Notes under the pieces: model-generated
Databases searched by the model: none
What the model was told of the DNA's origin: nothing
What the model saw: the letters and a program-made list of their open reading frames with translations, nothing else
From: Brevibacterium sediminis
GTDB lineage: Bacteria; Actinomycetota; Actinomycetes; Actinomycetales; Brevibacteriaceae
Length of the DNA: 64,000 bases
Direction: 5' to 3'
Assembly: GCF_013623905.1 (NCBI RefSeq)
Contig: NZ_JABKDD010000005.1
Span: 186,001-250,000, forward strand
Shown here: piece after piece, positions 18,326-26,923 of the stretch
Position numbering within the stretch: position 1 is the stretch's first letter
How the letters are laid out: each line of letters starts with the position of its first letter
Translations under genes and position numbers: made by a program

Positions 18326-19846
18326 ATGACCGCGACTCTGACCGACACCACGACCCGACCGGCGACCCTGGCCGAATGGCAGGCCGCAGCAGCGGCTCTG
18401 ACCATCGACGGACGCCCAGTCATCAACGGGCAACGGGTCGATGCACGCTCGGGGCAGACTCATCCGAAGACGAACCCCGCCACCGGTGAGGTGATCTCGC
18501 AGCTCCACCTCGGTGACGGATCCGATGTCGATGCGGCGGTGGCGAGCGCCCGCGCCGCGTTCGATGGCGGCGAGTGGTCGCGCGCCTCGGCGACGCATCG
18601 GCGCGAGGTGCTGCTGCGCCTGGCCGAGCTCATCGAAGCGCGGTCGGACGAATTCGCCCTCCTCGACACACTCGACATGGGCAAGCCGATCGGTGAGTCC
18701 TCGACGATCGACGCCCCGGGGGCCGCGGCCCTGTTCCGCTTCTACGGTGAGGCCATCGAGAAACTCAGTGACGAGATCCCCGTGACCCCGGCCGGGTCGA
18801 CGGCGCTCGTCACCCGTGAACCGCTGGGCGTCATCGGGGTCATCGTGCCGTGGAACTATCCGCTGGAGATCGCGACGTGGAAGATCGCTCCGGCACTGGC
18901 GGCCGGCAATGCCCTCGTCGTTAAGCCTCCGGTCGAGGCCTCGCATTCGGTCCTGCTGCTGGCCGAGATCGCTGCCGAGGCGGGGCTGCCCGCGGGCATC
19001 CTCAACGTCGTGCCCGGTCGCGGGTCTGTCGTCGGAACCGCGCTCGGTCGGCACATGGAGGTCGACATGCTCGGCTTCACCGGGTCCACCGAGGTCGCCA
19101 AACAACTCCAGGTCTACGCCGGTGAGTCCAATATGAAGCGTTTGGCGCTCGAGGCCGGAGGCAAGAGCGCCAATGTCATCTTCGCCGATACCGACGACTT
19201 GTCAGCTGCGGCCCAAAAGGCTGCGTTCGGCATCTTCTACAACCAGGGCGAGGTCTGCTCGGCCACCTCGCGGATCTTCGTCGAACGCCCCGTCTACGAG
19301 GAGTTCGTCCATCTGCTCGAGGACGCAGCCGAGAACTTCCAGCCCGGGGATCCGCTCGACCCCGACTCCGCGATCGGCTGCCTCGTATCCGAGAAGCACG
19401 CCGACGAGGTGTGGGAATGCATCGAGCAGGCCCGCGCGGACGGCACCATCGTCCAGGGCGGCAATCGCCCGGCGATCAACGGCCGCCGCACCTTCGTCGA
19501 GCCGACGATCGTCACCGACCTGCCGGTCGATCACCGTCTGCACAGCCACGAGATCTTCGGCCCCGTCGCCCTCGTCACCCCTTTCGACACCGAGGAGGAG
19601 GCGATCTCGAAAGCCAACGAAACGCCCTACGGTCTGGCAGCAGCACTGTGGACGGGAAGCATGGCCCGAGCCCATCGAGTCTCCGCGCGCCTGGTGGCCG
19701 GCACCGTCTCGGTCAACACCGTCGACGCACTGGGCTTCACCACACCCTTCGGCGGCTTCAAACAGTCCGGCTTCGGCCGCGACCTCTCCGTCCACGCCCT
19801 GGAGAACTACTCGGACTTCAAGACCACCTGGCTGCAGTGGGGGTGA
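18326..19846 (+). CDS. NAD(P)-dependent aldehyde dehydrogenase
   Basis: 506 aa, GAAGGAG ribosome site. The catalytic Cys311 lies in NQGEVCSATSR and the general-base Glu276 in LEAGGKSANV. The cofactor segment GVIVPWNYPLEIATWKIAPALAAGN and the late PFGGFKQSGFGRD block are intact. Sequence style is close to gamma-glutamyl-aminobutyraldehyde (PuuC-like) and betaine-aldehyde dehydrogenases. As the last gene of the operon it would oxidise an aldehyde released after deamination or hydrolysis. A strong hairpin follows. Confidence 0.9.
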   Translation: MTATLTDTTTRPATLAEWQAAAAALTIDGRPVINGQRVDARSGQTHPKTNPATGEVISQLHLGDGSDVDAAVASARAAFDGGEWSRASATHRREVLLRLAELIEARSDEFALLDTLDMGKPIGESSTIDAPGAAALFRFYGEAIEKLSDEIPVTPAGSTALVTREPLGVIGVIVPWNYPLEIATWKIAPALAAGNALVVKPPVEASHSVLLLAEIAAEAGLPAGILNVVPGRGSVVGTALGRHMEVDMLGFTGSTEVAKQLQVYAGESNMKRLALEAGGKSANVIFADTDDLSAAAQKAAFGIFYNQGEVCSATSRIFVERPVYEEFVHLLEDAAENFQPGDPLDPDSAIGCLVSEKHADEVWECIEQARADGTIVQGGNRPAINGRRTFVEPTIVTDLPVDHRLHSHEIFGPVALVTPFDTEEEAISKANETPYGLAAALWTGSMARAHRVSARLVAGTVSVNTVDALGFTTPFGGFKQSGFGRDLSVHALENYSDFKTTWLQWG

Positions 19847-19892
19847 AGCACCCTCGCTTCCGCAAGCCCCACCGACACTGAAGCCCATTCTC

Positions 19893-19946
19893 GGCGCGGT
19901 GAACCGGCAACCACTCCTGTTCGGATGGACGCCGGTTCACCGCGCC
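19893..19946. terminator. 16-bp-stem bidirectional terminator overlapping the TetR stop codon
   Basis: A perfect 16-bp inverted repeat (19893-19908 with 19931-19946, 22-nt loop) lies between the convergent aldehyde dehydrogenase and tetR genes. The right arm covers the last codons and TGA of tetR (19937-19939), so the hairpin ends both transcripts. No U-tract is obvious. Confidence 0.75.
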
Positions 19947-20554
19947 ATTGTCGTCTCGACCAGCCTGCACCCGGTCAGCACCTCGGCGTTGGCGGCGATG
20001 AGCCGAAAGATGTCGTCGGCGTCGAGCGGGGTTCCGCCCATGAAGTGCAGTCCGTAGGCGTCTTCGAGGGCGACGAGGTTGCTCGCCGCCGTCCCCACGG
20101 GCAGTGTCATCGTGAAATCGCCCTCCTCGACGCCCTCGTTGAGGACCGCGGCATAGAGCGAGACCTCGAGTCGGTAGAGCTCGGCCATGAGACCGGCATG
20201 GAAAGTATCCCTGTGCGCGTGGGTATGCAGCTCATTGAGCACTTGGAAGTCGACGTCGTCGCGAGAGCGCGGGATGCCGCTGCGGATGATCCTGGCCAGC
20301 TTGGCCTCCGGAGTCTCACCTGCGATCCCCTGCTCGCGCCGGTTCCAGTAGAACCGTGACACCGCGTCTTCGTGCACCTCACGCACGAGGTCTCCGAGGT
20401 CGGGATAGTAGTACGCCACCGAACCGGCACCCAGCTCTGAGTGCGCGGCAACGTCGATGGTTCGCAGCCCGTTGAGTCCGCGCTGCGCGATCGCCTGCTT
20501 CGCCGCCTGCACCAGCTGTGCACGGCGTCCCGCCTGATTCTTCGGTCGTGCCAT
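19937..20554 (-). CDS. TetR-family regulator of the amine-oxidase module
   Basis: 205 aa from ATG 20554 (MARPKNQAGRRAQL); AGGAG lies upstream, while the longer ORF back to 20656 has no plausible ribosome site. The helix-turn-helix is at residues 25-55 (NGLRTIDVAAHSELGAGSVAYYYPDLGDL); the C-terminal ligand domain is less conserved. It is divergent from the permease/copper-amine-oxidase operon with a near-palindromic site between them, so it is probably the local repressor responding to an amine or aldehyde. Confidence 0.87.
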   Translation of the reverse strand: MARPKNQAGRRAQLVQAAKQAIAQRGLNGLRTIDVAAHSELGAGSVAYYYPDLGDLVREVHEDAVSRFYWNRREQGIAGETPEAKLARIIRSGIPRSRDDVDFQVLNELHTHAHRDTFHAGLMAELYRLEVSLYAAVLNEGVEEGDFTMTLPVGTAASNLVALEDAYGLHFMGGTPLDADDIFRLIAANAEVLTGCRLVETTMAR

Positions 20555-20595
20555 GGCCCCATTATCTCCTGAAGTGATGCAGGCAAACGCGGATC

Positions 20596-20609
20596 GGTAT
20601 GGCCGTACC
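20596..20609. promoter_or_regulatory. Near-palindromic operator between tetR and the permease
   Basis: GGTATGGCCGTACC matches its own reverse complement at 12 of 14 positions. It sits about 40 bp upstream of tetR and 85 bp upstream of the permease start, in the only intergenic region the two share. Likely TetR binding site; unproven. Confidence 0.45.
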
Positions 20610-20691
20610 TCTGTCAATCGGCGACCGCCCGTGCAATTCTTTACGGTGTAACTCAAAGAACTCTATCGGACGCCCACTCACAAGGAGGTGG

Positions 20692-22248
20692 ATGGTGTCT
20701 TCCCTTGAACGCACGACCGCATACGCGGACGAACAGAAGCAGCATCTGAAGAAGACGCTCGGCCGATTCGACATCGTGCTCATCGTCATGTCGGCGGTAT
20801 TGAGCATTGAAGTCCTCGCCGAGACCGCAGGATTCGGCGCGGAGACCTTCACCTGGACACTCGTCCTCGCGATCTTCTTCCTCGTGCCCTACGCGCTCGT
20901 CTTCGCCGAGACCGGCAGCACCTTCGTTGGTGAAGGCGGAGCCTATATCTGGGTCCGCCAGGCCTTCGGTCGGCCCGCAGGTGCGATCGCCTCGATACTG
21001 AGCTGGGTCACTCAGCCCGTGTGGGTCGGCGGTTCGATGGCGTTCCTCGCCACCGGCACCTGGAACCAGTTCATCAGCCCGCTCGAGGCCGGGTCGATCG
21101 GCGACTGGATCTTCAAGATCGTCTTCATCTGGATCACGGTAATCGCGGCGATTCTGTCGTTGGCGAAGGCGAAGTGGCTGCCCACGCTCGGCGGCGTGCT
21201 TAAGGTCATCTTCATCGCGTTCTTCCTCTTCACCACGATCATCTACGCCGTCCAACACGGCGTTCAGCCGCTCCACCTCTCGGACTTCAGCCCCAGCCTC
21301 GGCGGTTTCCTCGGGCTAGTGCCGCTGCTGCTCTTCTCCTACCTCGGGTTCGAGGCATCGAACAGCGCCTCGGACGAAATGAAGAACCCGAAGAAGGACA
21401 TCCCCGTCGCGATCGCACGTTCTGGATTCATCTCCGCGCTCTGCTATCTCCTGCCGGTCCTCGCCATGCTGCTCGTGTTGCCGACCGAGACGATCACCGG
21501 CATCGGCGGACTCCTCGATGCCGTGCAGACGGTGTTCACCGTCTACGGCCCCGCTGCCGAGGTCATGGTCGTGCTCGCGGCGCTGATGTTCGTCATCATC
21601 CTCGCCTCACAAGGCGCGGCCTGGATGATCATGAGCGATCGGATGCAGGCACTGACCGCGGCCGACGGAGCATTCTTCGGAGGCTTCTTCGGCAAGATCT
21701 CCCGCACACTGGGCACACCGGTCAACGTCAACCTGCTCTCGGGCACCGTCGCCACGGTCTTCCTCATCGCGGCCATGCAGCTCAGCGGTGATGCCGGTGC
21801 ACTGTTCGGGGTCGTCCTCTCGATCTCCATCTCGACGTTCCTGCTCAGCTACTTGCTCATCATCCCCGCGGCCATCAAGTTGCGCTGGAAGCACCCCGGC
21901 ATCGAACGCCCCTTCCGCGTGCCCGTCGGCAATGTCGGGTTCACCATCCTCGGCGGCATCGCCTTCCTCTGGATCCTGCTCGGCTCCTGGGTCGCGATCT
22001 TCCCCGGCACACTCGATCGGCTCTTCGGACAGGAATACAACTTCCTCGACGAATGGGGCGTCGCTCAGGGACCGTTCACGGCCCTCACTCTCGGCACCCT
22101 CGGCGCCCTCGCCGCGCTGGCCCTGATCGGATACGTCCGCGGGCACCGGGTCCGCGTCTTCCGCCCCACACCCGCCGATCCTCAGGATCTGCTCGACGAC
22201 CTCGACCCCGCTCTCGACAGCAAACTCGATACACAGAAAGGCATGTGA
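20692..22248 (+). CDS. APC-family amino acid/amine permease
   Basis: About 518 aa with 12 predicted membrane segments and the APC motif FSYLGFEASNSASDEMKNPKKDIP. AAGGAGGTG stands just before the start: ATG 20692 is only 3 nt past GGAGG, while GTG 20695 has the ideal 6-nt spacing, so the true start may be one codon later. Starts further upstream lack a ribosome site. The C-terminal tail is acidic and hydrophilic. It is directly followed by a copper amine oxidase and preceded by a divergent TetR gene, so it probably imports the primary amine (tyramine, phenethylamine, histamine or similar) that the oxidase degrades. Confidence 0.87.
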   Translation: MVSSLERTTAYADEQKQHLKKTLGRFDIVLIVMSAVLSIEVLAETAGFGAETFTWTLVLAIFFLVPYALVFAETGSTFVGEGGAYIWVRQAFGRPAGAIASILSWVTQPVWVGGSMAFLATGTWNQFISPLEAGSIGDWIFKIVFIWITVIAAILSLAKAKWLPTLGGVLKVIFIAFFLFTTIIYAVQHGVQPLHLSDFSPSLGGFLGLVPLLLFSYLGFEASNSASDEMKNPKKDIPVAIARSGFISALCYLLPVLAMLLVLPTETITGIGGLLDAVQTVFTVYGPAAEVMVVLAALMFVIILASQGAAWMIMSDRMQALTAADGAFFGGFFGKISRTLGTPVNVNLLSGTVATVFLIAAMQLSGDAGALFGVVLSISISTFLLSYLLIIPAAIKLRWKHPGIERPFRVPVGNVGFTILGGIAFLWILLGSWVAIFPGTLDRLFGQEYNFLDEWGVAQGPFTALTLGTLGALAALALIGYVRGHRVRVFRPTPADPQDLLDDLDPALDSKLDTQKGM

Positions 22249-22253
22249 AGACC

Positions 22254-24215
22254 ATGACTGCACCGACAACGACCACCGTCGGCACTTCGACTGCACATCC
22301 CCTCGACCGCCTGACCGGTGAGGAGATCGAGCTCAACCGGGCCATCATCGTCGATGCCGGCCACGTGAGCGAACAGACGCTGTTCGCTCTCGTCAGCCTC
22401 GTCGAACCGGATAAGCGCGAGGTCATCGCAGGTGCCACCGACCTCGACCGCCGCGTGCGCTCGCTCATCATCGATCGCGACACCGGGGAGCAGGCGGAGC
22501 TCCTCGTCTCGCTGACCGAGCGCAAGGTCCTCTTCGCCCGTGTGCTCGATGTCGCGGCCGAGGGTCAGGCTCCGATCACGATGACCGAGTACGAAGAAGC
22601 CGAGCAGATGATCCGCAACGATGCGACGTGGCGGGCGGCTGTCGAGGCTCGCGGCATCACCGATGTCGAGACCGTGCGCATCTGCGCGCTCTCCGCCGGA
22701 TGCTTCGACATTCCCGGAGAGGCCGGCCGCCGCCTCGTGCGCGGTTCGTCCTTCATTCAGTCAGACCCGCAGGACAACGCGTGGGCGCATCCGCTCGAGG
22801 GGCTCGTCGCCTACCTCGATCTCAACACCGGCGAGGTGGTCGAGGTCGTCGATACCGACGTCGTGCCCGTGCCCCAGGAGCGCTTCGACTATCATCTCGA
22901 TTCTTGGCTGCCCGAGCCGCGGACGACGCAGAAGCCGATCGAGATCACCCAGCCCGAGGGCGCGAGCTTCACCCTGAACGGGGATGTCCTCGATTGGGAG
23001 AAGTGGCAGGTGCGACTCGGCTTCGATCCGGTCGAGGGCCTGGTGCTCCATCAGATCAGCTTCGATGACGAGGGCGAGCGCCGCCCCATCGTCTACCGCG
23101 CCTCGGTGGCGGAGATGGTCGTGCCCTACGGCGACCCCAGCCCGGTGCGCTTCTGGCAGAACTACTTCGACGCCGGCGAGTACTCGATGGGCAAGAACAC
23201 GAACTCACTCGAACTGGGCTGCGACTGCCTCGGCGAGATCCACTACTCCGATGCGGTGCTCGCCGATGATCAGGGGCATGCGCACACGATCACGAACGCC
23301 ATCTGCATCCACGAAGAGGATGCAGGCATTCTGTTCAAGCACACCGATGAGTTCACCGGCGCCGTCGATGTGCGCCGCAACCGCCGCCTCGTCATCTCCT
23401 TCTTCATCACCGTCGGCAACTACGACTACGGCTTCTACTGGTACCTCTACCTCGACGGCACGATCGAGCTCGAGTGCAAGGCCACCGGCATCGTCTACAC
23501 GGCCGCGTACGGCGACGAGGAGCAGCGGCAGCGCTGGTCTTCACCGCTCGGCGATGAGGGACTGGGCATGCCCTTCCATCAGCACATGTTCTGCGCCCGC
23601 CTCGACATGCAGGTCGACGGCAGCGCCAACGCCGTCGATGAGCAGGAAGCTGTCCGCGTGCCCTTCGGCGACGACAATCCCTACGGCAACGCTTTCACCC
23701 GCAAGCTCACTCGGCTCACCGCCGAGGGTGGTCGGACTGCCAATGGGGAGACCGGCCGTGTCTGGCACATCGTCAATCCGGAGAAGAACAACCGGCATGG
23801 GTTCCCCGTGGGCTATGAGCTGCGCGTGCCCGATGAGCCGACGATGATGGCGGCCGAGGGGTCGTCGATCTCGAAGCGGGCCGGTTTCGGGTCGAAGCAC
23901 ATGTGGCTGACGCACTTCGATGCGGATGAACGGTTCCCCTCAGGTACGTATCCGAATCAGAACCCGGGTGCCGGCACCATTACGCAGTGGGTCGAGCAGC
24001 AGCGTCCGGTCGATGGTGACGACATCGTCGTGTGGGCCTCGTTTGCGATGACGCACTTCCCCCGTCCCGAGGACTGGCCGATCATGCCCGTCGACAAGCT
24101 CGGGTTCACAATGAAGCCCTATGGCTTCTTCGACAGGAATCCCGCACTCGATGTGCCGCGCCCGAAGTCGGGACACTGCGGCACGGAGACCGGGCGCTCC
24201 TGCGAGTGCGACTGA
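22254..24215 (+). CDS. Copper-containing primary amine oxidase (TPQ)
   Basis: 653 aa from ATG 22254; GTG 22245, overlapping the permease stop, is an in-frame alternative. The topaquinone precursor is Tyr390 in GNYDYG, the catalytic base Asp306 in YFDAGEYSMG, and the copper ligands His442 and His444 (HQHMF) and His601 (MTHFPRP). All are intact, so the protein should make its own cofactor and oxidise primary amines to aldehyde, ammonia and hydrogen peroxide. No signal peptide is visible, as in actinobacterial phenethylamine/histamine oxidases. Specificity among amines cannot be read from sequence. Confidence 0.95.
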   Translation: MTAPTTTTVGTSTAHPLDRLTGEEIELNRAIIVDAGHVSEQTLFALVSLVEPDKREVIAGATDLDRRVRSLIIDRDTGEQAELLVSLTERKVLFARVLDVAAEGQAPITMTEYEEAEQMIRNDATWRAAVEARGITDVETVRICALSAGCFDIPGEAGRRLVRGSSFIQSDPQDNAWAHPLEGLVAYLDLNTGEVVEVVDTDVVPVPQERFDYHLDSWLPEPRTTQKPIEITQPEGASFTLNGDVLDWEKWQVRLGFDPVEGLVLHQISFDDEGERRPIVYRASVAEMVVPYGDPSPVRFWQNYFDAGEYSMGKNTNSLELGCDCLGEIHYSDAVLADDQGHAHTITNAICIHEEDAGILFKHTDEFTGAVDVRRNRRLVISFFITVGNYDYGFYWYLYLDGTIELECKATGIVYTAAYGDEEQRQRWSSPLGDEGLGMPFHQHMFCARLDMQVDGSANAVDEQEAVRVPFGDDNPYGNAFTRKLTRLTAEGGRTANGETGRVWHIVNPEKNNRHGFPVGYELRVPDEPTMMAAEGSSISKRAGFGSKHMWLTHFDADERFPSGTYPNQNPGAGTITQWVEQQRPVDGDDIVVWASFAMTHFPRPEDWPIMPVDKLGFTMKPYGFFDRNPALDVPRPKSGHCGTETGRSCECD

Positions 24216-24227
24216 GGGGTATCCACG

Positions 24228-24872
24228 ATGAGCAGCATGGCATCGTTCCTCATGGTCGCCTCGGGGATCCTGTGCCTGACCGGCGCTCTCGCGTCGAAGG
24301 GACGACCGGCGATCGTCGCCGCGGTCGTGATGGTTCTTGCCATGATCGACTTGGCCTACACCGCCATCGTCCCGACAGTCGTCTGGTCGGGGGCGCTGCT
24401 CCTCGCCGGGATCTGCTTGGCAGTGTTCCTGCGATCGTCGTCCAGGGTTCCCTCGCCGAGGCGGTCCCCCGCTCTCGTCACGAGTGGCCCGGGCGGCGCG
24501 TCGGTGTCCAGGGACGAGGGTAAGGTTCGGTCGCCGATTGCACCCGACAGGCATAGTTCTCAGGGATCTCACCAGGGACCGACGGCTGCTGTCCTCTCCG
24601 CCATCACCTATCCGGTCATGGCATGGCAGGTCCTCAACCATGGGGCGCACATGAGCGGTTCGGCGCATGCCGGCGGCCATGCAGCTGGCGGCCACGGGCA
24701 TCATGCCGGTGACATTTCGCTCATCAGCACGTTCCTGACGGTGGGCGTCGTCGTCCTCGCTGTGCTCTTGGTGATCTGTGCCGTCCACGACATCGCCCGC
24801 AGGCGCCCTCTGGTTTCACTCGACTGTTGGGGAATGGCCGCGATGATCGTGGTGATGCAGTTCCTTCACTGA
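24228..24872 (+). CDS. DUF5134-like integral membrane protein with histidine-rich loop
   Basis: 214 aa, starting 12 bp after the amine oxidase stop (a second ATG at 24237 is possible). About six membrane segments: three at the N-terminus, a hydrophilic stretch at 70-115, then three more. Between TM4 and TM5 is a loop with seven histidines among Gly/Ala residues (HMSGSAHAGGHAAGGHGHH), a likely metal-binding segment. Actinobacterial DUF5134 proteins look similar and are uncharacterised. Because it follows a copper enzyme directly in the same operon, copper delivery or storage is an attractive but untested role. Confidence 0.7.
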   Translation: MSSMASFLMVASGILCLTGALASKGRPAIVAAVVMVLAMIDLAYTAIVPTVVWSGALLLAGICLAVFLRSSSRVPSPRRSPALVTSGPGGASVSRDEGKVRSPIAPDRHSSQGSHQGPTAAVLSAITYPVMAWQVLNHGAHMSGSAHAGGHAAGGHGHHAGDISLISTFLTVGVVVLAVLLVICAVHDIARRRPLVSLDCWGMAAMIVVMQFLH

Positions 24873-24884
24873 CCGGGTTCTTCA

Positions 24885-25208
24885 CTAGCTGGCGAAGTAG
24901 AGATCCGAATGCGCCGCGCAGCGTGGGTTGAACGGAGCGGCGCATTTCGGACATTCATCGACGCTCTTGTACGTCACGATCGTCAGTTCGGTCCAGCACA
25001 TTCCGCAGAGGATGGCGGGCTGGTTCCACTGTTCGCGCGGCCACTGCTGCGCGGGATGATCCGCGGTCTCGGAGTGGCACAGGTGGCAGGGAAAGTAGCG
25101 GTCGCAGCAGGCGAAGCGGATGGCGATGATGTCGAGATCGGTGGCGTAGTGCACGCACCGAATGTGTTCATCGGCGGTCTTGCCGAATACTTCGGGGGTC
25201 CGCGTCAT
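24885..25208 (-). CDS. CHY zinc-finger protein
   Basis: 107 aa with ten cysteines and several histidines arranged as a CHY-type zinc finger: CVHY, then FACCDRYFPCHLCHSE, ILCGMC and ECPKC. Related bacterial proteins are small and cytoplasmic, and the eukaryotic Hot13 relative handles zinc in mitochondria. It converges on the His-rich membrane protein with a 12-bp gap. A role in metal handling is possible, but the gene is on the opposite strand and may be unrelated to the amine oxidase. Confidence 0.82.
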   Translation of the reverse strand: MTRTPEVFGKTADEHIRCVHYATDLDIIAIRFACCDRYFPCHLCHSETADHPAQQWPREQWNQPAILCGMCWTELTIVTYKSVDECPKCAAPFNPRCAAHSDLYFAS

Positions 25209-25358
25209 TGCTTGCCCATCCTTCCTAGCTGTCGCGACTAGGGCTGGTCCCGGTCAGATCCAGCCTAGCCGCAGAGAATCGCTGCCGGTTGGCCGCAGGC
25301 AACCGGTCGCACTCATGTTCGCCCGCGTAGAGTGGAAACCCCGAACCGATGAGGATCT

Positions 25359-26405
25359 ATGCCGCCGACTGCCGATTTCGTCCACCCCTTCGCCGAGGTG
25401 GCGATGAGCAACATCACCCGTGAGTATCCGTTCGCCTCCCATCATCTGGCGTGGAGTCTGGCCGATATCGTGCCTGCGGTGGAGAAGCACCCCGCATTCG
25501 CGAACTCCTATGACTGGCATTCGAGCGTGCACATGCACTACCTGTTGGCGTCGTTGCTGGAGACTGAGGCAGCGCGGAGTACTGATTGGCGCGAACGCGC
25601 GATCGAGATCCTGTCTTCGCATCTGAGCGAGGAAAATATGCTCGCCGAGGCAGCCTTCCTCCGTGAGAATCCTTCCTGGGAGCGGCCATATGGTTGGGCG
25701 TGGGCGGTTGAACTCAATCGGGTGCTCAATGCCAGTGGCGTAGCGGAGCTGCGGGCATTGGGAAAGAACACCCAGGTGCTCGGTGAGACCGTCTTCGACC
25801 TCGTCACCGCATGGCTGCCGAAGGTCGCCGAGCCGGTCCGTCACGGGGTTCATTCCAATACAGCGTTCGGTTTGCGCAGAATTCTCATCGGTGCGCGAAT
25901 AGCTGACCTACACGACGCCGTCGATACCATTGCGGGTGCGGCCCGTCGCTTCTTCGCCGAGGATACTGCGTGGAATTTCCGTCAGGAACGCAGCGGTCAC
26001 GACTTCCTTTCCCCCGGCCTGTGCGAGGCTGACCTCATAGCAGAGGTCTTCACCGAAGACGAGTTAGCGACCTGGTTGCCTGGGTTCCTCTCTGAGCTCT
26101 CTCCCGAGTCACCGGCTCTTACACCGGTCAAGGTCCTCGACCCGACCGACGGTCAACAGAGCCATCTTTACGGTTTGGGACTCTCAGTTGCGGCATCGGT
26201 GATGCGATTGGCTCCGAAGTTAGAGGCGATCGCTGAGAAGTCGGGAGACGAGGACCTTCACGCCCAGGCGAAAGGCATGCTCACCCGAGTCGATTCGCTG
26301 ATGGCTCCCGGCCTCGAAGCCGCTATCTCGGACGAGTATGTGTCGTCGCACTGGATCGCGACGTTCGCGTGGGAGGCTCTTCGTCTTAATTTGCCCGTGT
26401 CTTGA
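25359..26405 (+). CDS. DUF2891 family protein
   Basis: 348 aa. The N-terminus MSNITREYPFASHHLAWSLAD followed by NSYDWHSSVHMHYLLASLLE matches the DUF2891 family, thought from its helical repeat pattern to have an alpha/alpha-toroid fold. Conserved Trp, His and Asp residues (DWHSSVH, WAVELNRVL, HSNTAFGL) line a presumed active cleft. No reaction is established. The first 15 residues before the internal Met may not be translated. Divergent from the CHY gene, with 150 bp between them. Confidence 0.8.
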   Translation: MPPTADFVHPFAEVAMSNITREYPFASHHLAWSLADIVPAVEKHPAFANSYDWHSSVHMHYLLASLLETEAARSTDWRERAIEILSSHLSEENMLAEAAFLRENPSWERPYGWAWAVELNRVLNASGVAELRALGKNTQVLGETVFDLVTAWLPKVAEPVRHGVHSNTAFGLRRILIGARIADLHDAVDTIAGAARRFFAEDTAWNFRQERSGHDFLSPGLCEADLIAEVFTEDELATWLPGFLSELSPESPALTPVKVLDPTDGQQSHLYGLGLSVAASVMRLAPKLEAIAEKSGDEDLHAQAKGMLTRVDSLMAPGLEAAISDEYVSSHWIATFAWEALRLNLPVS

Positions 26406-26482
26406 GTCGCCGAATAGTTAACTTCGATAATGCAATCCTGATCAGGAACGACATTGGTTGATCGTTGACATAATCTAAGAAC

Positions 26483-26923
26483 ATGGTGAAAGTCATCCGA
26501 GTCGTCGGCGCTGTGATCGAGCACCACGGCAGGATTCTCGCTTGCCGGCGCCGCCCAGACAGGGCCGAAGGTGGCAAGTGGGAGTTTCCTGGCGGAAAAA
26601 TAGAAACTGGCGAAACTCCTCAGCAAGCGTTGTCTCGAGAAATAGCCGAAGAACTCGACCTACACGATGCAAAGGTCCGCGATCTAGTCACGCGAGCCAC
26701 CACCCAGAGCGGCGACAAACGCATCGATCTGGCGTGCTACTTCGTTGCAGTGACCACACTTCCAAGCTCTAGCACCGATCACGACTCGATGAAGTGGTGC
26801 ACTCGAGAACAGCTCTCCACTCTCCAATGGGCGAGGGCGGATTTGCCAACTGTGGAAAAACTCGCCACCGGCGCACCAACACCTGAAAACCATTCAGACA
26901 GGAGCAAAGATGCCCAACGGTGA
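26483..26923 (+). CDS. Nudix hydrolase (MutT-like)
   Basis: 146 aa. The complete Nudix box is present: GGKIETGETPQQALSREI, then AEELDL (GX5EX7REUXEEXGU, with Leu at the usual Gly). The N-terminus VKVIRVVGAVIEHHGRILACRRR is typical of MutT/CTP pyrophosphohydrolases that clean oxidised or modified nucleotides. Its last 14 bp overlap the start of an HNH endonuclease gene, indicating translational coupling. Both genes are visibly AT-richer than their surroundings. A role limited to nucleotide sanitation is the default; involvement in a defence module is possible. Confidence 0.88.
   Translation: MVKVIRVVGAVIEHHGRILACRRRPDRAEGGKWEFPGGKIETGETPQQALSREIAEELDLHDAKVRDLVTRATTQSGDKRIDLACYFVAVTTLPSSSTDHDSMKWCTREQLSTLQWARADLPTVEKLATGAPTPENHSDRSKDAQR

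Noticed and set aside
20599..20691. Longer start for the APC permease
   Set aside because: The strong AAGGAGGTG immediately before 20692/20695 decides the start; the upstream ATG also overlaps the proposed operator.
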